DNA of 64,000 nt, from NCBI RefSeq assembly GCF_023156385.1, contig NZ_JAKZAK010000006.1, forward strand, positions 124,001-188,000, read 5' to 3'. Below the pieces are notes generated by a model. It had not been told where the DNA came from and did no database searches. It saw only the letters and a program-made list of their open reading frames with translations. A program made the translations under genes and the position numbers. Position 1 is the first letter of the stretch. Every line of letters starts with the position of its first letter. Positions 56,806-64,000 of this stretch are shown in pieces. This DNA is from Marinobacter xestospongiae. Its GTDB lineage: Bacteria; Pseudomonadota; Gammaproteobacteria; Pseudomonadales; Oleiphilaceae.

Positions 56806-57794
56806 GAATGGACCCTTCCACTGTCTGTCGGTGTTTGCCTGCGGTTTGTTTGTCGGCTGTTACTGTTAATGTCACTGGCACTGTCACTGTTAATGTCACT
56901 GGTACTACCCGCCGCGGTTCCCGCACTACCCGGTAACAGACGCCCGGTGTCGTCGCGGCCCAGGGCGTGCTCCGGGCAGTCCTCCGGCAGTTTGTCCGGG
57001 TGGGTATAGAACGGCGCGCCCTTGAGTTTCAGCCGCAGCGCGTGCCAGTAAATGCCGGTGACCACCTTGGCGCACTCCAGGGGAAAGCGCCGCAGCGCCT
57101 GATGGAAGATCTTACGAGTCAGTGGCTGCCTTTGGATCGCCAGGGTGGCGTCAAACTGTTTCTCACCGTTTTCGTACACATTCATGTGAATGCGCAGCTG
57201 GTCATCACGAAAGCTGAACAGCCACTGGTAGTCCTGCCGCATGCCGTTGAACGGAGAAACATGGAAGCGTTTGGGGAAGCGGAAACGCACGCTCTGCCAG
57301 CCGCCAGCCTTGCGCTCCTGCTGTTCCGTGTCCGGTTCCAGGCAGTAGACGTGGCGCTCTTTCCAGGGCGTGTTGGTGATCTGGGCCAGGATGACTCTCG
57401 GCACGGCGCCGCTGGCAGGGTCCGCGCTCTCCGGATAGCAGAAGTAGAAGCTCACGGGGTTGAACACATGGCCGGCGTAGCGGGGGTGCGTCACCAGCTC
57501 AACGGCCCCGTCCGGGCGCCAGCCGGTGGCATCGTGTACCCAGTCTCGCACCGCTGTGTCCAGATCCGGTGCCTCGGGCAGAAAGTAGTCCCGTCGGTAC
57601 AGGGATACCCAGTTGAAGCGCTCCACCGACAACCAGCGACTGAGGGAGTCCAGCTGGTGCCATTCCGCCAGGTTCAGACACAACATGCCGGTGTTGTAAC
57701 GGAACTCATGGTTCACCGGTGCCCGGCGCCGGTGACGGACCTCGCCCTGCAGCCACTGGCTACGCCAGGGCGATAGCGCAGACGTTGCGGTCAT
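56793..57794 (-). CDS. DUF1365 protein
   Basis: A 333-residue protein of the DUF1365 family (VRHRRRAPVNHEFRYNTGML, then VFNPVSFYFCYP and FNGMRQDYQWLFSF), always found beside flavin amine oxidases and Cfa-like enzymes. Its function is not known, but its context fits lipid modification. The last 45 residues are Ser/Asn/Asp/Thr-rich with an eight-residue repeat. It overlaps the flavoprotein gene by four bases. Confidence 0.9.
   Translation of the reverse strand: MTATSALSPWRSQWLQGEVRHRRRAPVNHEFRYNTGMLCLNLAEWHQLDSLSRWLSVERFNWVSLYRRDYFLPEAPDLDTAVRDWVHDATGWRPDGAVELVTHPRYAGHVFNPVSFYFCYPESADPASGAVPRVILAQITNTPWKERHVYCLEPDTEQQERKAGGWQSVRFRFPKRFHVSPFNGMRQDYQWLFSFRDDQLRIHMNVYENGEKQFDATLAIQRQPLTRKIFHQALRRFPLECAKVVTGIYWHALRLKLKGAPFYTHPDKLPEDCPEHALGRDDTGRLLPGSAGTAAGSTSDINSDSASDINSNSRQTNRRQTPTDSGRVHSWRT
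56862..56909 (-). repeat. 24-bp tandem repeat inside the DUF1365 tail
   Basis: ACTGTTAATGTCACTGG occurs at 56862-56878 and 56886-56902, a 24-bp period that encodes the eight-residue repeat SDINSDSA / SDINSNS on the minus strand. The unit keeps the reading frame. Length variation here would change only the disordered tail. Confidence 0.85.
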
Positions 57795-59062
57795 GAGTCC
57801 AGCCCCAGACCAAAGGCTTGTGCCACGCGCAGGCCACTGCGAACGCCATCCTCATGGAAGCCGTTGAACCAGTAGGCACCACAGAAGTGGCTGCGGTTGT
57901 GACCGCCAATCTCGTGGTAGCGCTGCTGGGCGGCAACGGCCTCCATGCTGAACACCGGATGGGCGTAGCGGTACTGATCGATGATCTTGTCGGGATCAAT
58001 ATCCCGGGTCCGGTTCAGGGTGACGCAGAACGTCTCCGACGACTGATGGAAATTCTGCAGGATGTTCATGTTGTAGGTCACCGACACCGGTTCCGTGGCA
58101 TGGGCCGGCACCCGGTAGTTCCAGGCGGCCCAGGCCAACCGGTTGGAAGGCAGCACCGATTCGTCGGTGTGCAGGACCACTTCGTTCATCTGGTAGGGAA
58201 TGGCGCCAAGGATCTCCCGCTCGGCCTCGGTCGGATCGGCCAGCATCGCCAACGCCTGATCGCTGTGGCAGGCGAACACCACCTGATCGAAGGCTTCGGT
58301 GCCGTCGGCACAGGACACCAGCACCTGGTCCGCCTCGCGCCTGACCGAGGTCACCGGGCAGTTGAGCCGGGTACGCGAGCCCAGGGTAGCCATCATCCGG
58401 TGTACGTAGCTGGCGGACCCGCCGGACAACACCCGCCAGGTGGGGCGGTCATCCACCGACAGCATGCCGTGGTTGTTGAAGAACTGCAGGAAAAACCGCA
58501 CCGGGAACTGTTCCAGCACCACCTCAGGCGCCGACCAGATCGCCGCGCCCATGGGCACGATGTAATGGTTGCGGAAGTAGCGGGAGAAACCGTGACGGTT
58601 GAGGTAACTGCCCAGCGGCTCATCGTCCTGGATGCGGTCGTTGGCCAGGTCATCCCGGGTCAGCCGGTTGAACCTGAGAATCTCCAGCACCATCCGCAAA
58701 AACGGCGGATTCAGAAGGTTACGGCGCTGGGCAAACAGGGTATTGAGGCGATTGCCGTTATACTGCAGGCCCGACGCCTCGCTGTCGACACTGAAACTCA
58801 TGTCGCTCTCTTCGGATGGGACCCCCAGCCGCTCCATCAGCTTGATGAAGTTGGGGTAGGTCCAGTCGTTGAACACGATGAACCCGGTGTTCACTGGCCA
58901 GTCAACGCCATTGCGATGGACCACCCGGGTATGGGTATGGCCACCGGCGTAATCGTTGGCCTCGTAGAGCTGTACGTCGTGCTCATCTTTCAGCAGCCAG
59001 GCGGCGGTGAGCCCGCCGATCCCGGTTCCGATGATGGCAATTCGCTGACGCGGTTGGTTCAT
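57791..59062 (-). CDS. FAD-dependent amine oxidase-like oxidoreductase
   Basis: A 423-residue flavoprotein. The dinucleotide-binding motif is IAIIGTGIGGLTAAWLL (about residues 8-24) with EANDYAGGHTHTRVVHRNG following. The C-terminal region GRPEDV-like end is replaced by SGLRVAQAFGLGLD. Such proteins accompany Cfa and DUF1365 and are candidates for acyl-chain oxidation or desaturation. ATG 59062 (MNQPRQRIAIIG) overlaps the SDR stop by four bases; the frame is open 22 codons further upstream. Confidence 0.9.
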   Translation of the reverse strand: MNQPRQRIAIIGTGIGGLTAAWLLKDEHDVQLYEANDYAGGHTHTRVVHRNGVDWPVNTGFIVFNDWTYPNFIKLMERLGVPSEESDMSFSVDSEASGLQYNGNRLNTLFAQRRNLLNPPFLRMVLEILRFNRLTRDDLANDRIQDDEPLGSYLNRHGFSRYFRNHYIVPMGAAIWSAPEVVLEQFPVRFFLQFFNNHGMLSVDDRPTWRVLSGGSASYVHRMMATLGSRTRLNCPVTSVRREADQVLVSCADGTEAFDQVVFACHSDQALAMLADPTEAEREILGAIPYQMNEVVLHTDESVLPSNRLAWAAWNYRVPAHATEPVSVTYNMNILQNFHQSSETFCVTLNRTRDIDPDKIIDQYRYAHPVFSMEAVAAQQRYHEIGGHNRSHFCGAYWFNGFHEDGVRSGLRVAQAFGLGLDS

Positions 59063-59859
59063 TGATTGGCTTCCTGCTGGTTTTTTTGGTTCCTCGACAT
59101 TGCCGCCGCCATGCGGTCGATCAAGCACCGGGGCAGGGCACCAAGCAGCCGCAGTGTCCAGGTAAAGCGTCGGGGAAACTCGATGTCTCGGCGCCCCTTT
59201 TCCAGCCCGCTGATGATTCTGCCGGCGGCATCGTCAGCATCGATGAGAAAAGGCATGGGAAAGTCGTTGCGATCAGTGAGCGGGGTTTTCACAAACCCCG
59301 GCGATACCGTCACCACCTCAATGCCCTCCGCAGCAAGGTCCGCCCGCAGGGCGTGGGCCAGGTAGCTCAGGGCAGCCTTGGAGGCGCCGTAACCCTCGGC
59401 ACGGCCAAACGGAAACCACCAGGCCGAGGACGACACGATCACCAGGGTGGCGGGCAGTCCCTGGGCCCGAGCCTGGCGGAGCGCCGGCAGCGCCGCTTCA
59501 ATGCAGCGGCTGGTACCAATCACGTTGGTGGTCAGATTGGCCTCCACCACCGAGCTTTGGTAATCCGCCGGGTCCAGGTACTCGCAGGTACCGGCGTTGA
59601 GTATCACCATCTGCAACGGCCAGGGCTGGTCGAACGCGGCCCGGGCCTGCGCCAGATCCTCCTGGCTGGTGGTGTCCAGGGCCAGCGGCATGACCCGTTC
59701 ACTGTTCAGGGCCTGCAATGCCTCCAATGCGCTTTCATTACGCCCGGAGGCAATCAGCCTATGCCCGCGGGCCACCAGCTGTTCCGCCAGGGCCCGGCCA
59801 ATGCCGGAGGTCGCCCCGGTCAGCCAGATGGTGGTTGGTGTCGTCAGTCGCCGGGTCAT
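59059..59859 (-). CDS. Short-chain dehydrogenase/reductase
   Basis: A 266-residue SDR. The nucleotide site is TGATSGIGRALAEQL (about residues 15-29); the catalytic Ser is in VIVSSSAWWFP and the Tyr/Lys in YGASKAALSYLAHAL near residues 155-170. The substrate is unknown. The stop overlaps the flavoprotein start (ATGA), and the start overlaps the NTF2-like stop by four bases. A possible membrane-active C-terminus (RLLGALPRCLIDRMAAAM) is seen. Confidence 0.9.
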   Translation of the reverse strand: MTRRLTTPTTIWLTGATSGIGRALAEQLVARGHRLIASGRNESALEALQALNSERVMPLALDTTSQEDLAQARAAFDQPWPLQMVILNAGTCEYLDPADYQSSVVEANLTTNVIGTSRCIEAALPALRQARAQGLPATLVIVSSSAWWFPFGRAEGYGASKAALSYLAHALRADLAAEGIEVVTVSPGFVKTPLTDRNDFPMPFLIDADDAAGRIISGLEKGRRDIEFPRRFTWTLRLLGALPRCLIDRMAAAMSRNQKNQQEANQ

Positions 59860-60344
59860 ACCGCCTGCCTCCGCAACCAGCGAACCGCCGAACCAAGCAG
59901 CGGTACGTTTTCATAGAGCAACTGGCCGGCATCAAAGTAATCCCGGTGCAGTCGCACCAGGCCAGAGTCCACCGTGAGCTGGCTGATGCCATCCACCCGG
60001 ATCAGTTCGCCCTTTCGGAGCCGGCGGTGGCGCAGGGACATCGTCCAGGGCTGGCAGAATCCCCGATCATCGGCAACGGTGGCGCCAAAGGCGAAGTCAC
60101 AGCGGATCACGTTCTGGTAGGCGCCTTCAAAATAATGGGTTAACGCTTCAAGCCCCTGAACCCGGGTGAACGGGTCCACAAACACCACGTCCGGATGATA
60201 GACCGCCTCCAGGCCGGCAACCTGTCCGCCGGCCATGGCCTGGAACAGCGCCTGGAAACGTTCAATCATGTCCTTTTTCGCGGCCTCCGAACTCATCGAC
60301 CCGTTGGATGCCGGAGTGCCATTGATTGCGGTTACTGACGACAT
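59856..60344 (-). CDS. NTF2-like/SnoaL-like protein
   Basis: A 162-residue protein with a cone-shaped NTF2-like fold (ERFQALFQAMAGGQVAGLEAVYHPDVVFVDPFTRVQG near residues 27-64). Such folds bind small hydrophobic ligands or act as isomerases; in this gene set its role is unknown. An internal ATG at 60296 is a possible start. It overlaps the desaturase gene by 13 bases, so it is coupled. Confidence 0.84.
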   Translation of the reverse strand: MSSVTAINGTPASNGSMSSEAAKKDMIERFQALFQAMAGGQVAGLEAVYHPDVVFVDPFTRVQGLEALTHYFEGAYQNVIRCDFAFGATVADDRGFCQPWTMSLRHRRLRKGELIRVDGISQLTVDSGLVRLHRDYFDAGQLLYENVPLLGSAVRWLRRQAV

Positions 60345-61297
60345 GTTCCCCTCCCGTTCTTGGCATCCCTGGCCCGGGTTTCCTGCTGGATATGCTCCGG
60401 AACCGGTTTCAGGTCCCAGATGATCCCGAGACGCGCCATCAGCCAGAGTGCGTAGTAAGTGAGATCAATTTCATACCAGCGAAAGCCCTGGCGGGCCGAC
60501 TGGGGCCAGCGATGGTGGTTGTTGTGCCATCCTTCCCCCAGCGTCAGCAGGGCAAGGAAGAAGTTGTTGCGACTGTCATCGGCGGTGTCAAAACGCCGCC
60601 TGCCCCAGACGTGGGCCAGTGAGTTGATGGAAACCGTGGCGTGGAACAGCACCACGGTGGAGACGAAGAATCCCCACACCAACAGCTGGTAGCCATTGGT
60701 GCCGAGGGAGGGCGCCGTTGCCGCCAGCAGCTCGCCGAGTCCGAAGATCGCCAGGGCGGCCGTCAGCGGAACCAGCGCATCAAACCGGTTGATAAAACGC
60801 AGCTCAGGAAAGCGCAGCCAGTCCCGTACCCTGCGCTCGTCGGTGACAAAACCGGCATCGCAGGTGAACCAGCCGATGTGGGACCACCAGAAGCCGCCAT
60901 GATGTGGGGAATGCAGGTCATCGGAGCGATCGGAGTGTTGATGATGGTGGCGATGGTGGGCCGCCCACCACAGCGGCCCCCGCTGCGCCGCACTGGCCCC
61001 CAGCAGGGCAAACAGGAACTGCCAGAAGCGGGAGGTGCGGAAGGTCTTGTGAGCGAAATAGCGGTGATAGAACGCCGTGATCGCGAACATCCGCACCACA
61101 AAGAACGCCAGCGCAAACGCCAGCGCAAAGGGACTGACGCCAACCACCAGAACCAGCAGGCAGGCGGCATGAAGTAGCAGGAAAGGTATCACCCTCAACG
61201 CATTGAATTTTCGGGATCTGGAATCAATGTGATCCAATCCGGCCTCGGAATCGAACCACCTTAGAATGTTTAAAAGCCAACGGTTCGCCTGGGTCAT
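60332..61297 (-). CDS. Fatty-acid desaturase (Delta-9-type)
   Basis: A 321-residue membrane di-iron desaturase. The three histidine boxes are present: HRYFAH (about residues 83-88), HHRHHH with HSDRSDD (about 118-130) and HNNHH (about 258-262). Four hydrophobic segments surround them. ATG 61297 (MTQANRWLLN) is used; the open frame upstream reaches 61387. It leads the eight-gene operon, behind a TGATCC-type promoter. It probably makes the double bond that later enzymes modify. Confidence 0.92.
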   Translation of the reverse strand: MTQANRWLLNILRWFDSEAGLDHIDSRSRKFNALRVIPFLLLHAACLLVLVVGVSPFALAFALAFFVVRMFAITAFYHRYFAHKTFRTSRFWQFLFALLGASAAQRGPLWWAAHHRHHHQHSDRSDDLHSPHHGGFWWSHIGWFTCDAGFVTDERRVRDWLRFPELRFINRFDALVPLTAALAIFGLGELLAATAPSLGTNGYQLLVWGFFVSTVVLFHATVSINSLAHVWGRRRFDTADDSRNNFFLALLTLGEGWHNNHHRWPQSARQGFRWYEIDLTYYALWLMARLGIIWDLKPVPEHIQQETRARDAKNGRGTCRQ

Positions 61298-61391
61298 ACC
61301 CGCTGTTTCCTTGTCATTTCCTGTACGTGTCTGCTCGGTGCTGTCGCGCTGATAAGACCTCGAAATACCTTGGCATTCAGCGAACAAAGCA

Positions 61392-61421
61392 ATGTTATGA
61401 CCTTAACTACGTTTAGGATCA
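61392..61421 (-). promoter_or_regulatory. Candidate ECF (RpoE-ChrR type) promoter of the lipid operon
   Basis: On the minus strand TGATCC (61416-61421) and TAACAT (61392-61397) are spaced by 18 bases, about 95 bases before the desaturase ATG. TGATCC is the -35 element of the RpoE-ChrR singlet-oxygen regulon in Rhodobacter; the -10 box there is TAHGA-like, so this match is partial. No sigma or anti-sigma gene is in the window. Confidence 0.5.
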
Positions 61422-61459
61422 TGAGTTTGGATGCGTCAAGAATGAGAAAAGAATCGTCA

Positions 61460-62461
61460 ATGCTGGCAGGGGTACGCCGTATCGCCGTGATCGGTTCAGG
61501 CATTGCCGGCCTGACCCTGGGCCAACGCCTGAAACAGGCCGATTTCCAGGTCACCCTGTTCGACAAGGCCCGGGGACCTGGTGGCCGCATGGCCTCGAAG
61601 CGGCTTGAGCAGGGCAGCCTGGACCTGGGCGCGCAGTACTTCACCGTACGGGACCCGCGATTCCGCCGGTTTCTGGCCGACCACGCCAGCGGTTGCCTCG
61701 GCGAATGGACGGGAACGCTGCGCTACCAGCGCCCTGACGGCACCCTGAGCCCCTACCATGCCGACACCCGGTATGTCGGCGTGCCCCGAATGTCAGCCAT
61801 CACCCGGGCCCTGTCAGGCGGCCTGGCGCTGAACACCGGCACCCGCATTACCCGCATCAGCCAAACCCCGGACCAGGGCTGGCAGCTGGAGGATGAGGCC
61901 GGCGCCAGCTGGGGCGACTACGATCGGCTCATCCTGTGCCAGCCGCCGGTTCAGGCCCGGGACCTGCTGGCGGCCAGTGATCTGGACGATGAGGCCGATG
62001 TCCTGGCGGATCACCTCGACGCCCTGACGCCCTGCTGGGCGGTGGCGGCGCACTTCAGCACACCGTTATCCCTTGACTACGATGGCATTCAGTTTCAGCA
62101 GGGGCCGCTGCAGTGGGCCGCCAACAACAGCAGCAAGCCCGGCCGCAAGGACGCTGGCCAGTGGTGGGTGCTGCATGGCAGCAGTGAGTGGTCCGATAGC
62201 CACCGGGAGGCCACCGGCGCCGAGGTGGAGGCTGCGCTGTTGGCGGCGTTTCGGGAGCAGACCGGCGAGACTGTACAGCCGGATCAGGTATTGAGCCACC
62301 GCTGGCTGTTCGCCCGTGCCGAGGTGTCCGCCGCACCGGGCCACCTGGTGCTTGCTGGCGGAGAGCTGGCGGTGTGTGGCGACTGGCTGAATGGCGGCCG
62401 GGTGGAGGGCGCCTTCCTCAGCGCTGAAAGCCTGCTGACAGCCTGGGGGCTGAGCGGGTAG
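61460..62461 (+). CDS. Renalase-like NAD(P)/FAD-dependent oxidoreductase
   Basis: A protein of about 333 residues with the dinucleotide fold IAVIGSGIAGLTLGQRL (about residues 8-24) and FDKARGPGGRMASKRL, typical of the renalase/amine-oxidase group. The end (VCGDWLNGGRVEGAFLSAESLL) is the FAD-binding C-terminal motif. The start is uncertain: ATG 61421, 61442 and 61460 are all in frame and no ribosome site is strong. It is divergent from the lipid operon and may share its control. The substrate is unknown. Confidence 0.84.
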   Translation: MLAGVRRIAVIGSGIAGLTLGQRLKQADFQVTLFDKARGPGGRMASKRLEQGSLDLGAQYFTVRDPRFRRFLADHASGCLGEWTGTLRYQRPDGTLSPYHADTRYVGVPRMSAITRALSGGLALNTGTRITRISQTPDQGWQLEDEAGASWGDYDRLILCQPPVQARDLLAASDLDDEADVLADHLDALTPCWAVAAHFSTPLSLDYDGIQFQQGPLQWAANNSSKPGRKDAGQWWVLHGSSEWSDSHREATGAEVEAALLAAFREQTGETVQPDQVLSHRWLFARAEVSAAPGHLVLAGGELAVCGDWLNGGRVEGAFLSAESLLTAWGLSG

Positions 62462-62462
62462 A

Positions 62463-63926
62463 TCAGTCTCTCAGCAGGGTCGGGCGACGGTAGAAGTGAG
62501 TGATGGTGCCGTCGCCAAACTTGCTGAAGAAGGCGCTGACATCGGTAATCTTCTTCAGGCTGCGGGTGCGGTGGATCGGGTCTTTCATCAACACTTTGAT
62601 GCCGTTGAAGTTGTCCTGGATATTGGAGAACCGGGCGCGCATCGAGCAGGTCACCACTTCGCCAGTGGCCATTCCCAGTTGCTGCTCCAGCGCCTGGCAG
62701 TGGTCCTGGATCGCCTCCTGACTGAGATTCTCACGGGTGTCGAGGTGATCCAGCTTGACCCGGTCAACAATGCAGCGTGAGTAGCTCCGCGGGTGCCGGC
62801 GGGCGTAGCGGCGGAAGGCTTCCCAGAAGAAGCTGTCGGTCAGGTCGGCAAAATGGGTCATATCGCTGAGGCAGGTGTCGACCCAGTCAAAGGTCTCGGA
62901 TTCCTCCAGCACTTCGTTGATGGCCTCCCTCAGCAGCCAGTCAAAACCCAGGGCGGTCTTGTGGGCATAGACCTTGCGGTACATCTGGTGTCGGCTGTAG
63001 ACGAAGTCCTCCAGCGCACCAAGACCCTTGTGGGTAATCGCCAGGCCCAGCCAGGGTGTTTCCACCTCCCAGCCAAACCGGAGGTTACTGAGCAGGTGGT
63101 CCAGATTGAACCCGCCAATGGTGACCGATGAGTGGAAGCCGTCCCGCAGCATGTAATCGGCCCGATCGGCATCAATCTCTCCGGACACGATGGATGACAG
63201 CAGGTCCATCACCAGCCGGGGGATATTCTCGTGGGCGAGGGCGCCGCTGTCGGCGTCACCACCGGCGATGAACGACCAGAAGGTCCGGGCGTGACGACAG
63301 AAGGCCTCGCTGGGCAACACGTCTGTGGTCTCCATGATCCCCAGCACGTCTTCGGTATGCAGGCCGGCTTCATCCAGCCCGATGGCACCCAGAACATCAT
63401 GGGCCACCCGCACGGAATAGTGCTCGTGCTTCAGCTCCGGTGGCTGGTCGGGGTAGTACCGCCGGTAATCCTCCCCCCGCCACAGTTCCTCAAAGCGGTT
63501 GCCCCGAGCCATCAGCTCGTTGATCCGCCGGGCCTGGGTGAACTGGTGAGAGAAACTGGAGTGGCCGCTGTCATGCAGCAGGCAACCAAGACGGATCACC
63601 TTGGTGAGGTAATCGATGGCATCGAGCTGGCTCAGGGTCAGATCCACCTGTTCGCTGAGCTGCTTCTCCCGCAGGTAGGCATCGATCATCGCCCGGAACA
63701 TCCGCCCACCCACGTGCATGACCCCCACGCTGTGGAGGAAACGGGAGTGGGTGGCACCGGGAAACACCAGGCTGAGGATGTCGTTCTGGCAGATGTTGCG
63801 CAGTCGCTGGAACAGCGGGTGGTCGATGACCCGGATTTCGTGGCGGTAAAGCGGAATACCACCGTGAACCGGGTCCATGATCAGCTTGTCATAAGCACCA
63901 AGCAGGTCGTTTACGGCGCTGCGCAT
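62463..63926 (-). CDS. HD-domain phosphohydrolase (YdhJ/SAMHD1-like)
   Basis: A 487-residue cytoplasmic HD-superfamily protein. The metal site is built from ATHSRFLHSVGVMHVG (about residues 57-72), the HD pair in CLLHDSGHSSFSHQF (about 113-127) and a later Asp in EIDADRADYMLRDG. It resembles the SAMHD1/dGTPase group, so dNTP or cyclic-nucleotide hydrolysis is possible. It converges with the renalase-like gene (one base apart). ATG 63926 is the start. Confidence 0.88.
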   Translation of the reverse strand: MRSAVNDLLGAYDKLIMDPVHGGIPLYRHEIRVIDHPLFQRLRNICQNDILSLVFPGATHSRFLHSVGVMHVGGRMFRAMIDAYLREKQLSEQVDLTLSQLDAIDYLTKVIRLGCLLHDSGHSSFSHQFTQARRINELMARGNRFEELWRGEDYRRYYPDQPPELKHEHYSVRVAHDVLGAIGLDEAGLHTEDVLGIMETTDVLPSEAFCRHARTFWSFIAGGDADSGALAHENIPRLVMDLLSSIVSGEIDADRADYMLRDGFHSSVTIGGFNLDHLLSNLRFGWEVETPWLGLAITHKGLGALEDFVYSRHQMYRKVYAHKTALGFDWLLREAINEVLEESETFDWVDTCLSDMTHFADLTDSFFWEAFRRYARRHPRSYSRCIVDRVKLDHLDTRENLSQEAIQDHCQALEQQLGMATGEVVTCSMRARFSNIQDNFNGIKVLMKDPIHRTRSLKKITDVSAFFSKFGDGTITHFYRRPTLLRD

Positions 63927-64000
63927 TGTGAATTTGTCTCCAACAGACGGATTCGTGTCTTGTTATATCACAGGGACGTGCCAGAATAGGCAAATATGGA
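63927..64000 (-). promoter_or_regulatory. Upstream region of the HD gene
   Basis: Only 74 bases remain before the window ends. The sequence is AT-richer than average and likely holds the HD gene's promoter, but no complete promoter can be read with confidence. Confidence 0.35.

Noticed and set aside
57818..59065. A 415-codon frame antisense to the flavin amine oxidase
   Set aside because: Shadow frame; the flavoprotein has clear motifs and operon overlaps.

Overview
The window is 64 kb of GC-rich gammaproteobacterial chromosome, densely coding, with almost every gene a recognisable housekeeping or conserved accessory gene. Three gene orders suggest an aerobic marine gammaproteobacterium of the Marinobacter type, related to Pseudomonas: folC-SPOR-cvpA-purF-metZ; ftsK-lolA-rarA-serS; and fabI-yej-mltD-gloB-methyltransferase-rnhA-dnaQ-fimL followed by DUF934-cysI-metH-nfuA. 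The genus is inferred from remembered synteny, not from a search.

Layout. 1-11.8 kb (+): folC end, SPOR protein, cvpA, purF, metZ, ftsK, lolA, rarA, serS and a stand-alone uroporphyrinogen-III methyltransferase. 11.9-25 kb, mainly (-): DAHP synthase, a DUF1631/PilZ pair (+), fabI, the yejABEF peptide ABC transporter, mltD and gloB. 25-32.5 kb (+): SAM methyltransferase, rnhA, dnaQ, fimL, a membrane protein, sohB and acuI, with an SCP2 protein on (-). 32.6-39.2 kb (-): DUF934, sirohaem sulfite/nitrite reductase, DUF2970 and metH, with an unlisted 34-residue membrane-peptide gene on (+). 39.4-46 kb: nfuA, DUF445, then tusDCBE-trpD2 and yccA. 46.2-48.7 kb: tRNA-Ser(UGA) followed by a decayed integration site with an integrase C-terminal fragment, an insertion-sequence stub and an orphan membrane ORF. 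48.7-51.7 kb (-): hemH and a BigR/SqrR-like persulfide-sensor operon with two half-size YeeE/YedE transporters and a rhodanese-loop protein. 51.8-54 kb: a candidate small RNA, a phasin, a TetR regulator and xthA. 54.2-61.3 kb (-): an eight-gene, fully overlapping or abutting lipid-modification operon (desaturase, NTF2-like, SDR, flavin amine oxidase, DUF1365, Cfa-like methyltransferase, DUF2878, secreted protein) behind a TGATCC-type promoter. 61.4-63.9 kb: a renalase-like flavoprotein and an HD phosphohydrolase.

How it fits together. Sulfur handling recurs: MetZ and MetH (methionine), CobA (sirohaem precursor) and CysI-DUF934 (sulfite reduction), TusBCDE (tRNA thiolation relay, here with a DsrC-like two-cysteine TusE), the persulfide-responsive operon and NfuA. 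Envelope and lipid functions are the second theme: LolA, MltD, FabI, YejABEF, YccA, SohB and the Cfa/desaturase operon.

The best candidates for something not fully described are the eight-gene fatty-acid-modification operon with its ECF-like promoter, a structured roughly 91-nt small RNA at 51804-51894, the Asp/His-rich tail on the persulfide sensor, and the tRNA-Ser scar.
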